Notes: generated by a model not told the origin, from the sequence alone. Shown: positions 47,155-56,505, counted from the stretch's first letter. The stretch: DNA of 64,000 nucleotides from Candidatus Dadabacteria bacterium (GCA_009840385.1 VXNX01000013.1:20723-84722); one strand, 5' to 3'. Made by a program: numbers and translations.

Positions 47155-47937
47155 CTACTCTCCTTTGAACTCAGCCGTCCTCTTCTCAACAAATGCACTC
47201 ATTCCCTCAACCCTGTCATAGGAATCAAAACACTGAAATCCCGTTTCCATCTCGTACGCAAGTCCTTCGGAAAGCCCCGTCTCGGACCCCTGGTTTATCG
47301 CTTTCTTGGCGTAACTTACGGCAAGCGGGCTGTTGGACGCGATCTGCTGTGCTATTTTCATGACTTCATCCATAAGTTCATCCTGCTCTACTACCTTATC
47401 CACAAGCCCGAGGGAAAGCGCTTCGGCGGCGGTGATCATCTCCCCGGTAAAAACCAGTTTTTTGGTTCTCCCAGGTCCTATAAGCCTGGTTGATCTCTGG
47501 GTTCCTCCCCAGCAGGGAAAAAGACCGAGCTTGGTTTCGGGAAAACCCACGCGGGCATTTTCGGAAGCGATTCTTATATCGCATCCAAGCGCAAGTTCAA
47601 GCCCACCTCCCAAGGCATATCCGTTTATTGCGGCTATAACCGGAAAAGATGCCTGCTCCAGATAGTCAAAAGCCCCTCTGCCCAAGGCACAGTAATCCCT
47701 GAATTCGTCAGTTGTCATTTGACTCATCTGCCTTACGTCGGCCCCGGCGACAAAAGCTTTTTTTCCGGCTCCGGTCACAACCAGCACTTTAAGATTCTCA
47801 GCGGGCAGCTTTTCGGTCACAAAGTCTTTAAGCTGACTTATGGTGTCGCCATTAAGAACATTCATAGACCTCTCTTTGTTAATCGTCAACACTCCCACGC
47901 CGTCATCAGTGCTTTCAAACAAAAGATCCTTGTACAT
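47155..47937 (-). CDS. Enoyl-CoA hydratase (crotonase)
   Basis: Crotonase-fold hydratase, 260 residues. AFVAGADVRQMSQM and NGYALGGGLELALGCDIRIA form the oxyanion hole. ARVGFPETKLGLFPCWGGTQR supplies the catalytic glutamate region. It hydrates trans-2-enoyl-CoA to 3-hydroxyacyl-CoA. It lies between the 3-hydroxyacyl-CoA dehydrogenase (11 bases) and the thiolase (2 bases). Confidence 0.93.
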   Translation of the reverse strand: MYKDLLFESTDDGVGVLTINKERSMNVLNGDTISQLKDFVTEKLPAENLKVLVVTGAGKKAFVAGADVRQMSQMTTDEFRDYCALGRGAFDYLEQASFPVIAAINGYALGGGLELALGCDIRIASENARVGFPETKLGLFPCWGGTQRSTRLIGPGRTKKLVFTGEMITAAEALSLGLVDKVVEQDELMDEVMKIAQQIASNSPLAVSYAKKAINQGSETGLSEGLAYEMETGFQCFDSYDRVEGMSAFVEKRTAEFKGE

Positions 47938-47948
47938 TTATGCCTCCC

Positions 47949-48815
47949 TTACTTTTTGCCGTATTCAAAAAAACCTTTTCCCGTTTTTCTGCCAAGATTT
48001 CCCGCTCTTACCATTTCCTTAAGCAGCGGAGCGGGTCTGAATTTCGGATCTCCATACTCTGTGTAGAGAACGTTAAGTACGCTTAAAGTGACGTCAAGCC
48101 CTACAAGATCCGCAAGCGCAAGCGGCCCTATAGGATGATTCGCTCCTAGTTTCATGGCGTTATCGATCTCTGCCGCCGTTGCAATGCCTTCATCAAGAGC
48201 AAAAATCGCTTCGTTCATCATCGGCAGCAGAATTCTGTTTACAACAAATCCAGCTCTGTCTTTTGCCATAATCGGATATTTATCAAGGCTCCGCGCGAAT
48301 TCCATTGTCTGCTCAAGGGTCTCGGGGGATGTTTTCGCGGTATTGATCACCTCAACCAGCTTCATTATCGGTGCGGGATTAAAAAAGTGGATTCCAACAA
48401 CCTTTTCGGACCTAGAGGTGCTCATGGCAAGCTCGGTAACCGACAGGGTCGAGGTATTGGTAGCGATGATCGCGCTTTGTTCGGTGTTTTCCTCGATTTC
48501 AGCGAAAACAGCCTTTTTAAGGTCCATATCCTCGCTTGCGGCTTCAATTACTATATCCGCACCGTGGAAATCACCGTAGTCTTCGGTCGGGTGAATCCTT
48601 GACACGATAAGGGGGACCTGCTCTTTTTCGATTTTGCCTCTTCGCGCCAGTCTGCCAAGACTTTTTTCTATTTTTGCGACCGCATCCTCCGCAATATTTT
48701 TTTCAATATCCAAAAGAACGACGCCCTTCCCCACTGAGGCTACAAGCTCGGCTATACCCGAACCCATAGTGCCAGCCCCAACGATACCTACAGTGTTTGT
48801 GTTTGACTCGGACAT
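47949..48815 (-). CDS. 3-hydroxybutyryl/3-hydroxyacyl-CoA dehydrogenase
   Basis: NAD-dependent dehydrogenase, 288 residues. The Rossmann motif is VGIVGAGTMGSGIAELVASVG; EAASEDMDLK and HFFNPAPIMKLVEVI carry the catalytic His-Glu pair. The C-terminal helical domain ends PLLKEMVRAGNLGRKTGKGF. It oxidises 3-hydroxyacyl-CoA. It is part of the beta-oxidation operon. Confidence 0.94.
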   Translation of the reverse strand: MSESNTNTVGIVGAGTMGSGIAELVASVGKGVVLLDIEKNIAEDAVAKIEKSLGRLARRGKIEKEQVPLIVSRIHPTEDYGDFHGADIVIEAASEDMDLKKAVFAEIEENTEQSAIIATNTSTLSVTELAMSTSRSEKVVGIHFFNPAPIMKLVEVINTAKTSPETLEQTMEFARSLDKYPIMAKDRAGFVVNRILLPMMNEAIFALDEGIATAAEIDNAMKLGANHPIGPLALADLVGLDVTLSVLNVLYTEYGDPKFRPAPLLKEMVRAGNLGRKTGKGFFEYGKK

Positions 48816-48863
48816 GCTTTTCTCCCGGCTGATAACTGATTATGAACCTTGAATTATAACACC

Positions 48864-50012
48864 TTAGAGCGACTCGGAAAGAACCTGTCTGGCGATAACG
48901 ATCCTCTGTATCTCAGAGGTTCCTTCATATATCTCCGTTATCTTGGCGTCGCGGAAATGCCGTTCCACCGGATAATCGGTCGTATATCCGTTTCCTCCGT
49001 GTACCTGAATGCCTTTGGTCGCCACCCACATCGCGGTTTCCGAAGCGTAGAGCTTGGCCATGGATGAGTGCTTGGCATATTTTTCTCCACGATCCTTCAT
49101 CAAAGCCGCCTTGTAGGTAAGCAGCCTCGAGGCCTCGATCCTAGTCGCCATGTCGGCAAGCATAAACTGTATCCCCTGAAAATCTGAGATCTTCTTGCCG
49201 AAAGCCTCTCTTTCCTGAGAATACCGAGTCGAAGAGTCAAGGACCGCCTGGGCTATCCCCACTGCCTGGGCCGCGACCCCTATTCTTCCCGCATCAAGTG
49301 TTTTCATGGCGACCTTGAAACCCTCTCCCTCTTTGCCGAGCACCCGACTCGTCGGCACCTCGCAGTTCTCAAAAACGATCTGCGACGTGCTCGTGCCCTT
49401 TATCCCGAGCTTGCTTTCCGATTTTCCAAGAGAGATTCCAGGAGCGTCGAGATCAATGATAAACGCCGTGATTCCACCGCTTCGTTTCGTTTTATCGGTC
49501 TTTGCGAAAACCACGGCGACTTTCGCCTCGTGACCGTTTGTAACCCAGCTTTTGGTTCCGTTAAGGATATAAACCCCGCCTTTTTTCACGGCGCTTGTCT
49601 TTATGGCCGCCGCATCCGAACCCGACTCGGGTTCGCTAAGAGCAAAGCACCCTATGGCCCCCCGGGACAGCCGTGGCAGATATTCTTCCTTTTGCTCCTC
49701 GGTGCCGAAATCAATAATCGGAGCGCACGCAAGGGAATTATGAGCCATAACTATCGTCCCGGTTGAAGCACACGCCCGTGATATCTCCTCAATGGCGATT
49801 ACGTATGAGAGGTGATCAAGACCGCTTCCTCCGTAGCGCTCTTCAATGAAATGACCCATAAAACCAAGATCGAACAGTTTTTCCACGATCTCCGAGGGGA
49901 AAGTGCTGGTTTTGTCAATTTCGGAGGCAACCGGCCTGATTTCTTTTTCGGCAAACTCCGAGACGAGATTTTTAATTAAACGCTGCTCTTGCGTAAGAGC
50001 CGAAGCGAGCAT
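48864..50012 (-). CDS. Acyl-CoA dehydrogenase
   Basis: FAD flavoenzyme, about 382 residues from ATG 50012. An AAGGGAA lies before it; the frame is open to 50096. [17 protein letters not shown] and the WVTNGHEA segment bind [23 protein letters not shown] and [19 protein letters not shown], which holds the catalytic Glu of the short/medium-chain type, complete the family pattern. It is the first gene of the operon and precedes the dehydrogenase, hydratase and thiolase, so the set carries one full beta-oxidation cycle. Confidence 0.94.
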   Translation of the reverse strand: MLASALTQEQRLIKNLVSEFAEKEIRPVASEIDKTSTFPSEIVEKLFDLGFMGHFIEERYGGSGLDHLSYVIAIEEISRACASTGTIVMAHNSLACAPIIDFGTEEQKEEYLPRLSRGAIGCFALSEPESGSDAAAIKTSAVKKGGVYILNGTKSWVTNGHEAKVAVVFAKTDKTKRSGGITAFIIDLDAPGISLGKSESKLGIKGTSTSQIVFENCEVPTSRVLGKEGEGFKVAMKTLDAGRIGVAAQAVGIAQAVLDSSTRYSQEREAFGKKISDFQGIQFMLADMATRIEASRLLTYKAALMKDRGEKYAKHSSMAKLYASETAMWVATKGIQVHGGNGYTTDYPVERHFRDAKITEIYEGTSEIQRIVIARQVLSESL

Positions 50013-50186
50013 GGTGTGTAATTCCCTTTTTAGGATTTGGGTATGCAGAAATTTTAATTTACCCCTCTCTAAAAGGCAAAAACGTGTGTTTTTCAATTTG
50101 TACAGTTTCAGGGTACCCGGTGCGGTTTGTTACTTGCCAACCCTGTCCAGTGAGCCCCCGGGTGGCGTCTTGGTGAACTGTCCTTC

Positions 50187-52553
50187 TCACCTTGATAACC
50201 GCTTCCCAGAGAAGACGGGACGCCCATTCACGTCGAACTTCATGAGAAGCGGTGGCAGGAGAAGGAAATCGGCCACTAGGGCCAAAGCGATTACAAGCGC
50301 TGTGAGCTTGCCCATCGCTGAATTGAGTTCGAAATTGGAAAAACTCACCACGACAAAGCCTGCCACGAGCACAAGCGAGGTCGTAAGCAGTGCCTGACCC
50401 ACGGTTCGGAAGGCAGCCAGTACCGCGTCAGCAGAGGTGGAACCGAGTTCGCGTCGGGTTCGTTGGTACCTGCTGAGAAAATGAACAGTGTCGTCGACCA
50501 CGATACCCAACGTCATGGCTGTTACCATCGAAAGTGATACTCCCACTTGTCCGACTGTCAAACCCCATATGCCGAAACCCAATGCCCCGGGAATCAGGTT
50601 TGGGACCATGCTCGTGATTCCGAGTCGCCATGATCGCAGCGCGAAGATGAGAATGAAGGAAATTCCAACGAGCGCGAGCGTGGTTCCAGCGAGCATGGAA
50701 ATAATATTTCGGCGGCCGAGATTGGCGAACATCAACGTGGTGCCGGCACTCACCTGACCGGAGATATTCGGCGCGTGGCCTGCGAGCCATTGCCGCGCGC
50801 GCTGATCAAGCGCGATCACTTCGTTTGACGAGAGCGTCCGCGTTCTCACTACCATCCGGGTGGCTGACTTACTGACGTCGATCTGGTTGTTGAGATCAAG
50901 GCCATAGGGTAGAGAGATCTCGTAGAGAAGCAGGTACTGCGCAGCAAGCTCCCGGTCTGCGGGTAGCCGGTAATAGGCGGGATCGTCTCCGTTCATGCTC
51001 TTGTTTAGCCGTCGGAAGGTATCGGTGATGACGTTTACGTGTATCGTTTCAGGCTGCCCCCTGTACCACTCGGCAAACCCTTCGACGTCGGAGAGATACG
51101 CCGGGTCGCTAACCCCACCCGGGGAGCGCGATGGGAGCGAGTACTCCATGGCATACAAACCGGTGAGGTTGTTAACGATGAATTCAGAGTCTTTTCGGAA
51201 TTCGACGCTCTCGTCAAAGTAGTGGAGGAAGACATCGTTTAGCTCGTTCTTGGAAATCGATGCCACAAGCACTACCACGATCAGCACGGAACCCCAGAGC
51301 AACTGGCGGCTTCGGCGTATCACGAACTTGCCGAACATGATTATCAGGGAATTCTCTCGAGGCAGGGATGTGCGTACCCGAACCGGCAGCAGCGAGAGCA
51401 GCGCCGGCAGAAAAGTTACGGAGAGTACAAACGCTGCACCTACCCCAAATGCAACGAAGGTACCCAGATGGCGGAAGGGAGGCGAATCGGAGAAGTTCAA
51501 GCTCAAAAAACCGAGCGTGGTTGTCAGGCTCGACAGGAAGACCGGCTGAAAGTTCACCCGGACCGACTCGACAATTGCATCCCGCCTAGTTCTGCTGCCG
51601 TGATTCTCAGACGTGCCGGACACCGCATCATGCATGTAGTTGACAACGGCGGAATAGATGTGGACGCAGTTGGCAATAGCCACCGTCAGCACGACGACCG
51701 GGGAAACCGCCGAAGGTGATGTCATTGGAAGTCCTACCCAGCCTCCGATGCCCACAGCGGTCATTACCGACATCGTCACGACGAGCATTATTGCGAACGT
51801 TCCAGAAAATCCCCGCGTCAGCAGCAACAGCATGAACGCCATTGCCAAGAAACTCACCGGGATAAGCGTCCTAAGGTCGTCCAGCGACACATCCATAAAG
51901 GCCTGATTAAAAATCACCATTCCAGCCAATCGCACATCAATGCCGGGGAAACGCTCCCGAAACTCATTAGCAAGTTTCCGCGAGTGCTCAACAACCTCCG
52001 CGCCTTCGCGCATCTGGTCCTCGCCCGGCAACTGCAATGTGACGTTTACTCCCGAAACACCGCCGTCGCGTGCCAGCAGGCGCCCCGCGAGAGCCGGTTC
52101 CGCCAAGGCGATTTCGCGAATCCGTGACCGCTCTTCGGCATCGCTGAAAGCACTCTCGTCCACAAGTTCACGCACCAATATCTCGTCGCCGTCGGCTTCG
52201 GTATGCTGAAAGTTGGTAATGGAATCGACACGGCTCGCGAATGGGGTCTGCCAAGCCCGTTCGGTGAGCCACTCCGTAGCTTTAAGTGCGAGAGCCGACG
52301 TGGCGTCCCGGTCCTCCGGCACGATGGCGAAAAAGACGTTGTCGCTCTTGCCGTACATGTCCTCCATCTCCTGGTACTCCAGAAGCTGAGGGTTATTTTT
52401 GGAAAAGTAGACGCGGTGGTCAGTCGAAAATTCAAGCAACAACGTGCCGCTTGTTGCAATCCCGGTCAAGACAATGGCGGCGACTATGATCGGCCACCGG
52501 TGCATGATGGCCCAGTTGCCCAGCCGCGACTCTATCTCTCTCAGCAATTTCAT
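50187..52553 (-). CDS. MMPL/RND-family membrane transporter (candidate sterol or lipid transporter)
   Basis: Polytopic RND protein of about 788 residues. There is one N-terminal helix, a large periplasmic loop (about 50-220) and a block of helices (VSFLAMAFMLLLLTRGFSG, SPVVVLTVAIANCVHIYSAV). A second periplasmic loop and a second helix block follow (GLTVGQVGVSLSMVTAMTLGIVVDDTVHF). The MMPL fold is related to HpnN (hopanoid transport) and to sterol-sensing-domain proteins. The LolA-like and beta-barrel genes lie upstream on the same strand, forming an envelope-spanning set next to sterol enzymes. A sterol cargo is inferred from that context. The start codon is uncertain (TTG 52562 or ATG 52553, neither with a good ribosome-binding site). 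Confidence 0.88.
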   Translation of the reverse strand: MKLLREIESRLGNWAIMHRWPIIVAAIVLTGIATSGTLLLEFSTDHRVYFSKNNPQLLEYQEMEDMYGKSDNVFFAIVPEDRDATSALALKATEWLTERAWQTPFASRVDSITNFQHTEADGDEILVRELVDESAFSDAEERSRIREIALAEPALAGRLLARDGGVSGVNVTLQLPGEDQMREGAEVVEHSRKLANEFRERFPGIDVRLAGMVIFNQAFMDVSLDDLRTLIPVSFLAMAFMLLLLTRGFSGTFAIMLVVTMSVMTAVGIGGWVGLPMTSPSAVSPVVVLTVAIANCVHIYSAVVNYMHDAVSGTSENHGSRTRRDAIVESVRVNFQPVFLSSLTTTLGFLSLNFSDSPPFRHLGTFVAFGVGAAFVLSVTFLPALLSLLPVRVRTSLPRENSLIIMFGKFVIRRSRQLLWGSVLIVVVLVASISKNELNDVFLHYFDESVEFRKDSEFIVNNLTGLYAMEYSLPSRSPGGVSDPAYLSDVEGFAEWYRGQPETIHVNVITDTFRRLNKSMNGDDPAYYRLPADRELAAQYLLLYEISLPYGLDLNNQIDVSKSATRMVVRTRTLSSNEVIALDQRARQWLAGHAPNISGQVSAGTTLMFANLGRRNIISMLAGTTLALVGISFILIFALRSWRLGITSMVPNLIPGALGFGIWGLTVGQVGVSLSMVTAMTLGIVVDDTVHFLSRYQRTRRELGSTSADAVLAAFRTVGQALLTTSLVLVAGFVVVSFSNFELNSAMGKLTALVIALALVADFLLLPPLLMKFDVNGRPVFSGKRLSR

Positions 52554-52782
52554 TATTGCCAAAACAGGGGATTTGACTTGCGCCCGGAACTAAGGGTCAC
52601 GTCCCCACTTTCTGGGTAATGGGTTGTAGGAATGGTTGAAGACATAGGTATTCCGCCGTTTTTCATGGGCCTGATGAATCCACTTACGGAAGTTCTCCGT
52701 TCGTTGCGTAGTGTGCTCACCCAATTTCAGTTGCGGTCACTCCGGCGGGCGGCAAACCGGACTGGGCAGTCAAGAAACCTTT

Positions 52783-53604
52783 CTACCGTATCCGCTTTAG
52801 GGCTGTTTTGGTAAAGTCCTTGGCGTCGAGATCGGTCCCGAACTTGTAGTCTGACCATAGCAGCACGGTACTCTTGCCCGTCAGCAGGTTTGTCATCGTT
52901 ATAGTGCTGCTCCGCCAAAATCGATCAAGGTATTTTGCATAGCCCTCCACGACCATCGTCTTGAGGTGCTCATCCCTGCGATCGAAGTAGTGGACCTGAA
53001 TTGTTCGAAGTTCCTCCCGGTCTAGCCAAACCACCTGGCGTGAGTACCCGGAATCCTGGCTTTTCGGGATACGCTCCAGAACGAGGCACTTGAGATCACC
53101 GCAAGGTTCTTCGCGGATGAACCGGTGAATGAATTTCCCGACCTCAACCGCTCCCATGTCCTCGTAGGAGAATTCGCTGCCCATGAAAGAACCTGATTGT
53201 TTTGAGGCGCTGATGCCTTTCACCCGCTTAAGGGCGGGAAGATAAAGCCACTGTTTGTCCGGGCCGGTCTTGTGGGCGTGGACGAGAAAAGCGGTTCCTT
53301 TGACGTCCCGTGGATGGTCAAACACAAACAGGGTTCGATCGCCGTCCTCCTGGACTTCAATGACCTTGAGGCGGAGTGAACGCTGGGTTTCTTGCCCTTG
53401 TTTGTTACGCAGCGTCATAGTCAGGCTTGCGGTAAAATTGCCGAAACCCTTCTGGCGCTCACGAGCTTCGGTCGCAACCCTGAGACCCGCTTCCTCAGCG
53501 GTACCGCTCAGGAGATCGGAATACGACTCAGCCGGCCAGAAACAAATTGCAAGAAAGCTCCCAAGCACCGCAAGTACTACGCGTGGAATTGAAAACCGAA
53601 TCAT
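52783..53604 (-). CDS. LolA-like periplasmic outer-membrane lipoprotein-sorting family protein
   Basis: Exported 273-residue protein. The ATG at 53604 is preceded by a perfect AGGAGG. The signal is IRFSIPRVVLAVLGSFLAICF, with mature start near SYSD. The body has the LolA-like half-barrel pattern of the PF17131-type family: FGNFTASLTMTLRNKQGQE, RTLFVFDHPRDVKGTAFLVH, QWLYLPALKRVKGISASKQS and FSYEDM. Members co-occur with MMPL transporters and beta-barrels and are thought to carry lipid across the periplasm. It lies 230 bases upstream of the MMPL gene; the space between shows no gene. Confidence 0.87.
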   Translation of the reverse strand: MIRFSIPRVVLAVLGSFLAICFWPAESYSDLLSGTAEEAGLRVATEARERQKGFGNFTASLTMTLRNKQGQETQRSLRLKVIEVQEDGDRTLFVFDHPRDVKGTAFLVHAHKTGPDKQWLYLPALKRVKGISASKQSGSFMGSEFSYEDMGAVEVGKFIHRFIREEPCGDLKCLVLERIPKSQDSGYSRQVVWLDREELRTIQVHYFDRRDEHLKTMVVEGYAKYLDRFWRSSTITMTNLLTGKSTVLLWSDYKFGTDLDAKDFTKTALKRIR

Positions 53605-53693
53605 TGGTTCCTCCTGCCAATGGGTATAAACAAAACCGGAGATATAGTCAAGTCTGGCGTATGGATACATGACCAACCGGCGGCTTGGTTGTG

Positions 53694-53810
53694 TTATTTT
53701 AACTCGATTCCATCTTTGAATTTCACTTCGGTTATTACTTTTTCAGGAAAGTCACAGAATACCATCAGTTCATTACGGTCTTTCTCAAGACACCGCGCCA
53801 CTTTCGGGTC
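53694..53810 (-). mobile_element. Remnant of an IS256 (Mutator)-type transposase
   Basis: On the complement the stretch encodes KVARCLEKDRNELMVFCDFP followed by EKVITEVKFKDGIELK and a stop. The first part matches the C-terminal Mutator-family pattern (CLxKDxxELLxFYDFPAEHW). The RTTNPIES sequence that should follow is scrambled, and a TAG lies just upstream in frame. Only about 36 codons remain, so this is a relic. It lies between the beta-barrel and LolA-like genes, inside the island. Confidence 0.55.
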
Positions 53811-53820
53811 CTAGTCCGAT

Positions 53821-55167
53821 TTAGAAACTGTAGGCCAAATTGACCTTTACGAAGCTGTCGCGCCGCACATAGTATATGAAGTCCTCCTCGTCGATATCCA
53901 GAAAAGCTGAGGCCTCAATATGCAGGAACCAGTTGTCCGAAGAAAGGCGACGCTTGAACTCGCCCGCGAGGACGCGACTGCTCTTGTTGAGGGAGCCCAA
54001 AACGCTGACGACAAATTCGGTGCTCTGCGGATCGTTCAATCCGAGACGCGCGGCAATGAACAGGTCGTTCTCGAATGCATTGGTTGCCCACCGTCCACGT
54101 CCGTCGTAAGCCCATTCGGCAAACAGGATCAGATCAGAGTTCGAACCCAATATGGAATAGAGTGTGTACTCGCTACCCAAGATAAAAGCCGTGTAGTCCT
54201 CTTCCTCTAAAGTATTGAGGTGCTGAATGAACCTGCTGTTCCTCGCGCCGGCACGGTAGATGGCTTCCAGCTTAAGCAGCAGGGAGCCCTTAGTAAGCTG
54301 GGCATCCACGCCGAATTGGCGAATTTTCTCGTAATGTGGAGCCAAGACCAATCCGGAGTCAAGAAATATCGGCAAAAGGGTGGGTTCTCGGTTTGTACCG
54401 TTGAACAGGCTGAGACCGATCTCGAGCGGTCCGAATAAGCCACTGTACCGGCTGGCAAGATCAATATGCCACTTTTTCGCGCCGGATTCGTATGAAATCA
54501 TATCCTGGTCCACAATGAACTCATACCGCTGGCGACCACGCGGGCCCGGATAGGTGCGCGCACGGTGCCATGTCATTGCGAACAATTCCAGCGCTCCCCA
54601 GTCCCCCGACCAGGTGAAATGGGCCATTGGCTGACCCATCTTTATCTTTTCGTTCTGGTGTTCAATAACATCGGTCTGATTGATGATGTCCACCAAAGAA
54701 CGCAACTCCACGACGCCCCAAAATACCCGATCGATGCCCAGACGCAATTCCCATTCCCCGTTGCCAATATCGCCGTACATCAGCAGATAGGCCTCACGAA
54801 AATCACCGTATGTGCGGTCCGGGTCCCCGGCATCGTACCGCAAAAAGGGAGTCACCGTTATGCTTGTGCCTTCGTCGTTCTCAACATAGAACGTTGTCTC
54901 CAGAGCAAGCCCGCCAGCATACGAACGCTGGTCAGGATACGCGGCACTTTGGGGATACAGCCAAGCCTCAGTCGAGAGGCGCCCGGAGATATCAACCTCG
55001 TCGCCGAACCCGGCCGGGTACGCTACGGTCGGGAGCACCGAGACAAGCACCCCCAGCACCACCGCTAAAATCGCCGGGAAGATTGAAGCCGGAACGCTCC
55101 TGCCGCTCTCAGTGGGTAAGGTGAACGGATTTTGGATAATCCGGCGCTGGGTCTTTTCAAACAACAT
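53821..55167 (-). CDS. Outer-membrane beta-barrel protein (DUF1302-like)
   Basis: A 448-residue protein. The N-terminal hydrophobic segment IFPAILAVVLGVLVSVLPTV, followed by AYPAG, is a signal peptide (long n-region if ATG 55167 is the start). The rest alternates polar and aromatic residues in beta-hairpins (YGDFREAYLLMYGDIGNGEW, GVDAQLTKGSLLLKLEAIYR) and ends VKVNLAYSF with the terminal Phe needed by BamA. It resembles DUF1302-type barrels found next to MMPL transporters. It is the first gene of the barrel/LolA-like/MMPL set and is divergent from the sterol methyltransferase. Confidence 0.83.
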   Translation of the reverse strand: MLFEKTQRRIIQNPFTLPTESGRSVPASIFPAILAVVLGVLVSVLPTVAYPAGFGDEVDISGRLSTEAWLYPQSAAYPDQRSYAGGLALETTFYVENDEGTSITVTPFLRYDAGDPDRTYGDFREAYLLMYGDIGNGEWELRLGIDRVFWGVVELRSLVDIINQTDVIEHQNEKIKMGQPMAHFTWSGDWGALELFAMTWHRARTYPGPRGRQRYEFIVDQDMISYESGAKKWHIDLASRYSGLFGPLEIGLSLFNGTNREPTLLPIFLDSGLVLAPHYEKIRQFGVDAQLTKGSLLLKLEAIYRAGARNSRFIQHLNTLEEEDYTAFILGSEYTLYSILGSNSDLILFAEWAYDGRGRWATNAFENDLFIAARLGLNDPQSTEFVVSVLGSLNKSSRVLAGEFKRRLSSDNWFLHIEASAFLDIDEEDFIYYVRRDSFVKVNLAYSF

Positions 55168-55239
55168 GATGGTAGTGCGTAAGCCTCATTTTATTCAGGA
55201 ATATAGTAACCTAAATTTTCGCGTTCCAAGTCTCGAACC

Positions 55240-55285
55240 AGAATTATATTCAAATCTGGTTTTATTGAGGTTCTGAAAAAAGCGG
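55240..55285 (-). promoter_or_regulatory. Conserved upstream element, copy A (beta-barrel gene)
   Basis: Read on the complement, CCAGATTTGAATATAA (core 55244-55259) is followed downstream by TTCTGG. Upstream of the core, TTTTCAGAAC (55270-55279) is also shared with copy B at 62474-62518, where the 16-base core and this 10-base block are identical and spaced 9 rather than 10 bases. The core ends 76 bases before the beta-barrel start codon. AACCAGA/TCTGGTT around it form an inverted repeat. A TATAAT (55243-55248) could be a -10 box. Confidence 0.5.
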
Positions 55286-55376
55286 GTTTGGCAATCCAAA
55301 GAATGTTTTTGACCCATTGACGGAGATTGGATAAGATGGTTTCCCAAAATTCAGAAGAAAAGTCAGAAGGTGATAA

Positions 55377-55400
55377 GGAATCTTTCATATAGAAGATTCC
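55377..55400 (+). promoter_or_regulatory. Stem-loop in the leader of the sterol methyltransferase gene
   Basis: GGAATCTT (55377-55384) and AAGATTCC (55393-55400) form a perfect 8-base stem with an 8-base loop. It ends 16 bases before the ATG at 55417, just ahead of the AAGGA ribosome-binding site. It may be an operator or an RNA hairpin affecting translation. Confidence 0.4.
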
Positions 55401-55416
55401 TCAGAAGGAAACACAA

Positions 55417-56418
55417 ATGGCAGATGACTCCCATAACCCAGTTTCAAATGCAGTTCAGCCGGATGATATTTTGGAAAGGCTGTCGAAGTACCGCAGAAGC
55501 CAGGGGATGAGCAAGGAAGAGTACGCCAGCACGGTAACGGCGTTTTATAACCTCATTACCGACTTTTGCGAACGTGGATGGGGACAGTCAATTCACTTCG
55601 CAGTGATGGAGCCGGGGGTGTCTTTCGAGGAATCCATTGCCAACCATGAGTATTTTCTGGGCGAAGCCATTGGGTTGAGACCGGGTATGAAGGTGCTGGA
55701 TGTCGGGTGCGGAGTGGGCGGGCCCCAACGCTCCCTCGCAAGAAAGTTCGGCGCTTCGATCGTGGGCCTCAACATCAACAGATATCAGCTCGGGAAGTGC
55801 TCCGTGTATAACAGCGAGGCTGGCCTGGACCATCTCTGCAGCGTCCTGCACGGCGATTTCCTGAATATACCGGCGGAAGACGGAAGCTTCGACGCGGCTT
55901 ACCATATCGAGGCCTTGTGTCATGCGCCGGATAAAGCCGCGGCCTATGCCGAGATATTCCGTGTATTGCGGCCCGGCGCGGTCTTCGTCGGCTACGACGT
56001 GTGCACGACCCCGCTTTACGACGGCGGAAATCCTAAGCACCGGGAACTCAAAGAAATAAACGAATACGTCTCCGCTCTTCCGGAAATCGCTTCATTCACG
56101 GAGGTAGACGACAGCCTGCGGGCAGCCGGTTTCGAACTTGTCGAGGCGCGTGACCGCGCTCTTGACGCCGACTCCAAGACGCCGTGGTATCAACCGCTGG
56201 AAGGGGGCAGCCTGAATCTGAGGAGTTTCTCGAGAACGGCCCTTGGCCGCAAAATCGCCTCGGCGGTTGTGCCCGTTCTGGAAGGCGTGCGCGCCGTACC
56301 CAAGGGGTCGTCCGAGGCACGGAGAATTATCAATGTCGTGGCCGACAGCCTCTTGGCCGCAGGACGTCTGGGAATTGTTACGCCCATGTACTACCACAAG
56401 GCGCGCAAACCGGGTTGA
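55417..56418 (+). CDS. ERG6-like sterol C-24 methyltransferase
   Basis: SAM-dependent methyltransferase, 333 residues. The N-terminal FYNLITDFCERGWGQSIHF (aromatic sterol-binding region, about 43-61) precedes the SAM motif KVLDVGCGVGGPQRSLARKF (about 92-111). IEALCHAPDKAAAYAEIFRV and RPGAVFVGYDVCTTPLYD follow. The C-terminal sterol-methyltransferase domain has WYQPLEGG, then SEARRIINVVADSLLAAGRLGI-type helices and FTPMYYHKARKP-like IVTPMYYHKARKP. This arrangement, C-terminal domain included, is that of eukaryotic ERG6/SMT and the few bacterial SMTs reported. It is not that of tocopherol or ubiquinone methyltransferases. It would add a methyl to C-24 of a sterol side chain. It is convergent with the sterol reductase gene. 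Confidence 0.88.
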   Translation: MADDSHNPVSNAVQPDDILERLSKYRRSQGMSKEEYASTVTAFYNLITDFCERGWGQSIHFAVMEPGVSFEESIANHEYFLGEAIGLRPGMKVLDVGCGVGGPQRSLARKFGASIVGLNINRYQLGKCSVYNSEAGLDHLCSVLHGDFLNIPAEDGSFDAAYHIEALCHAPDKAAAYAEIFRVLRPGAVFVGYDVCTTPLYDGGNPKHRELKEINEYVSALPEIASFTEVDDSLRAAGFELVEARDRALDADSKTPWYQPLEGGSLNLRSFSRTALGRKIASAVVPVLEGVRAVPKGSSEARRIINVVADSLLAAGRLGIVTPMYYHKARKPG

Positions 56419-56505
56419 TCCGTAAAGTAATCGGTACAACTCGAGCACGATACGGACAGGCGGCGACCGCAATCACCCCCCGAATAAACTCCGAAGAGAA
56501 CTCTA

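Noticed and set aside
50187..52553. MMPL gene as a hopanoid transporter (hpnN)
   Set aside because: No hopanoid genes (shc, hpnC-H) are in the window, while sterol enzymes are adjacent; cargo left open.
55191..55388. 65-codon minus-strand frame between the beta-barrel and SMT genes
   Set aside because: It spans the conserved upstream element and the SMT leader hairpin, so it is more likely regulatory sequence; no homology seen.
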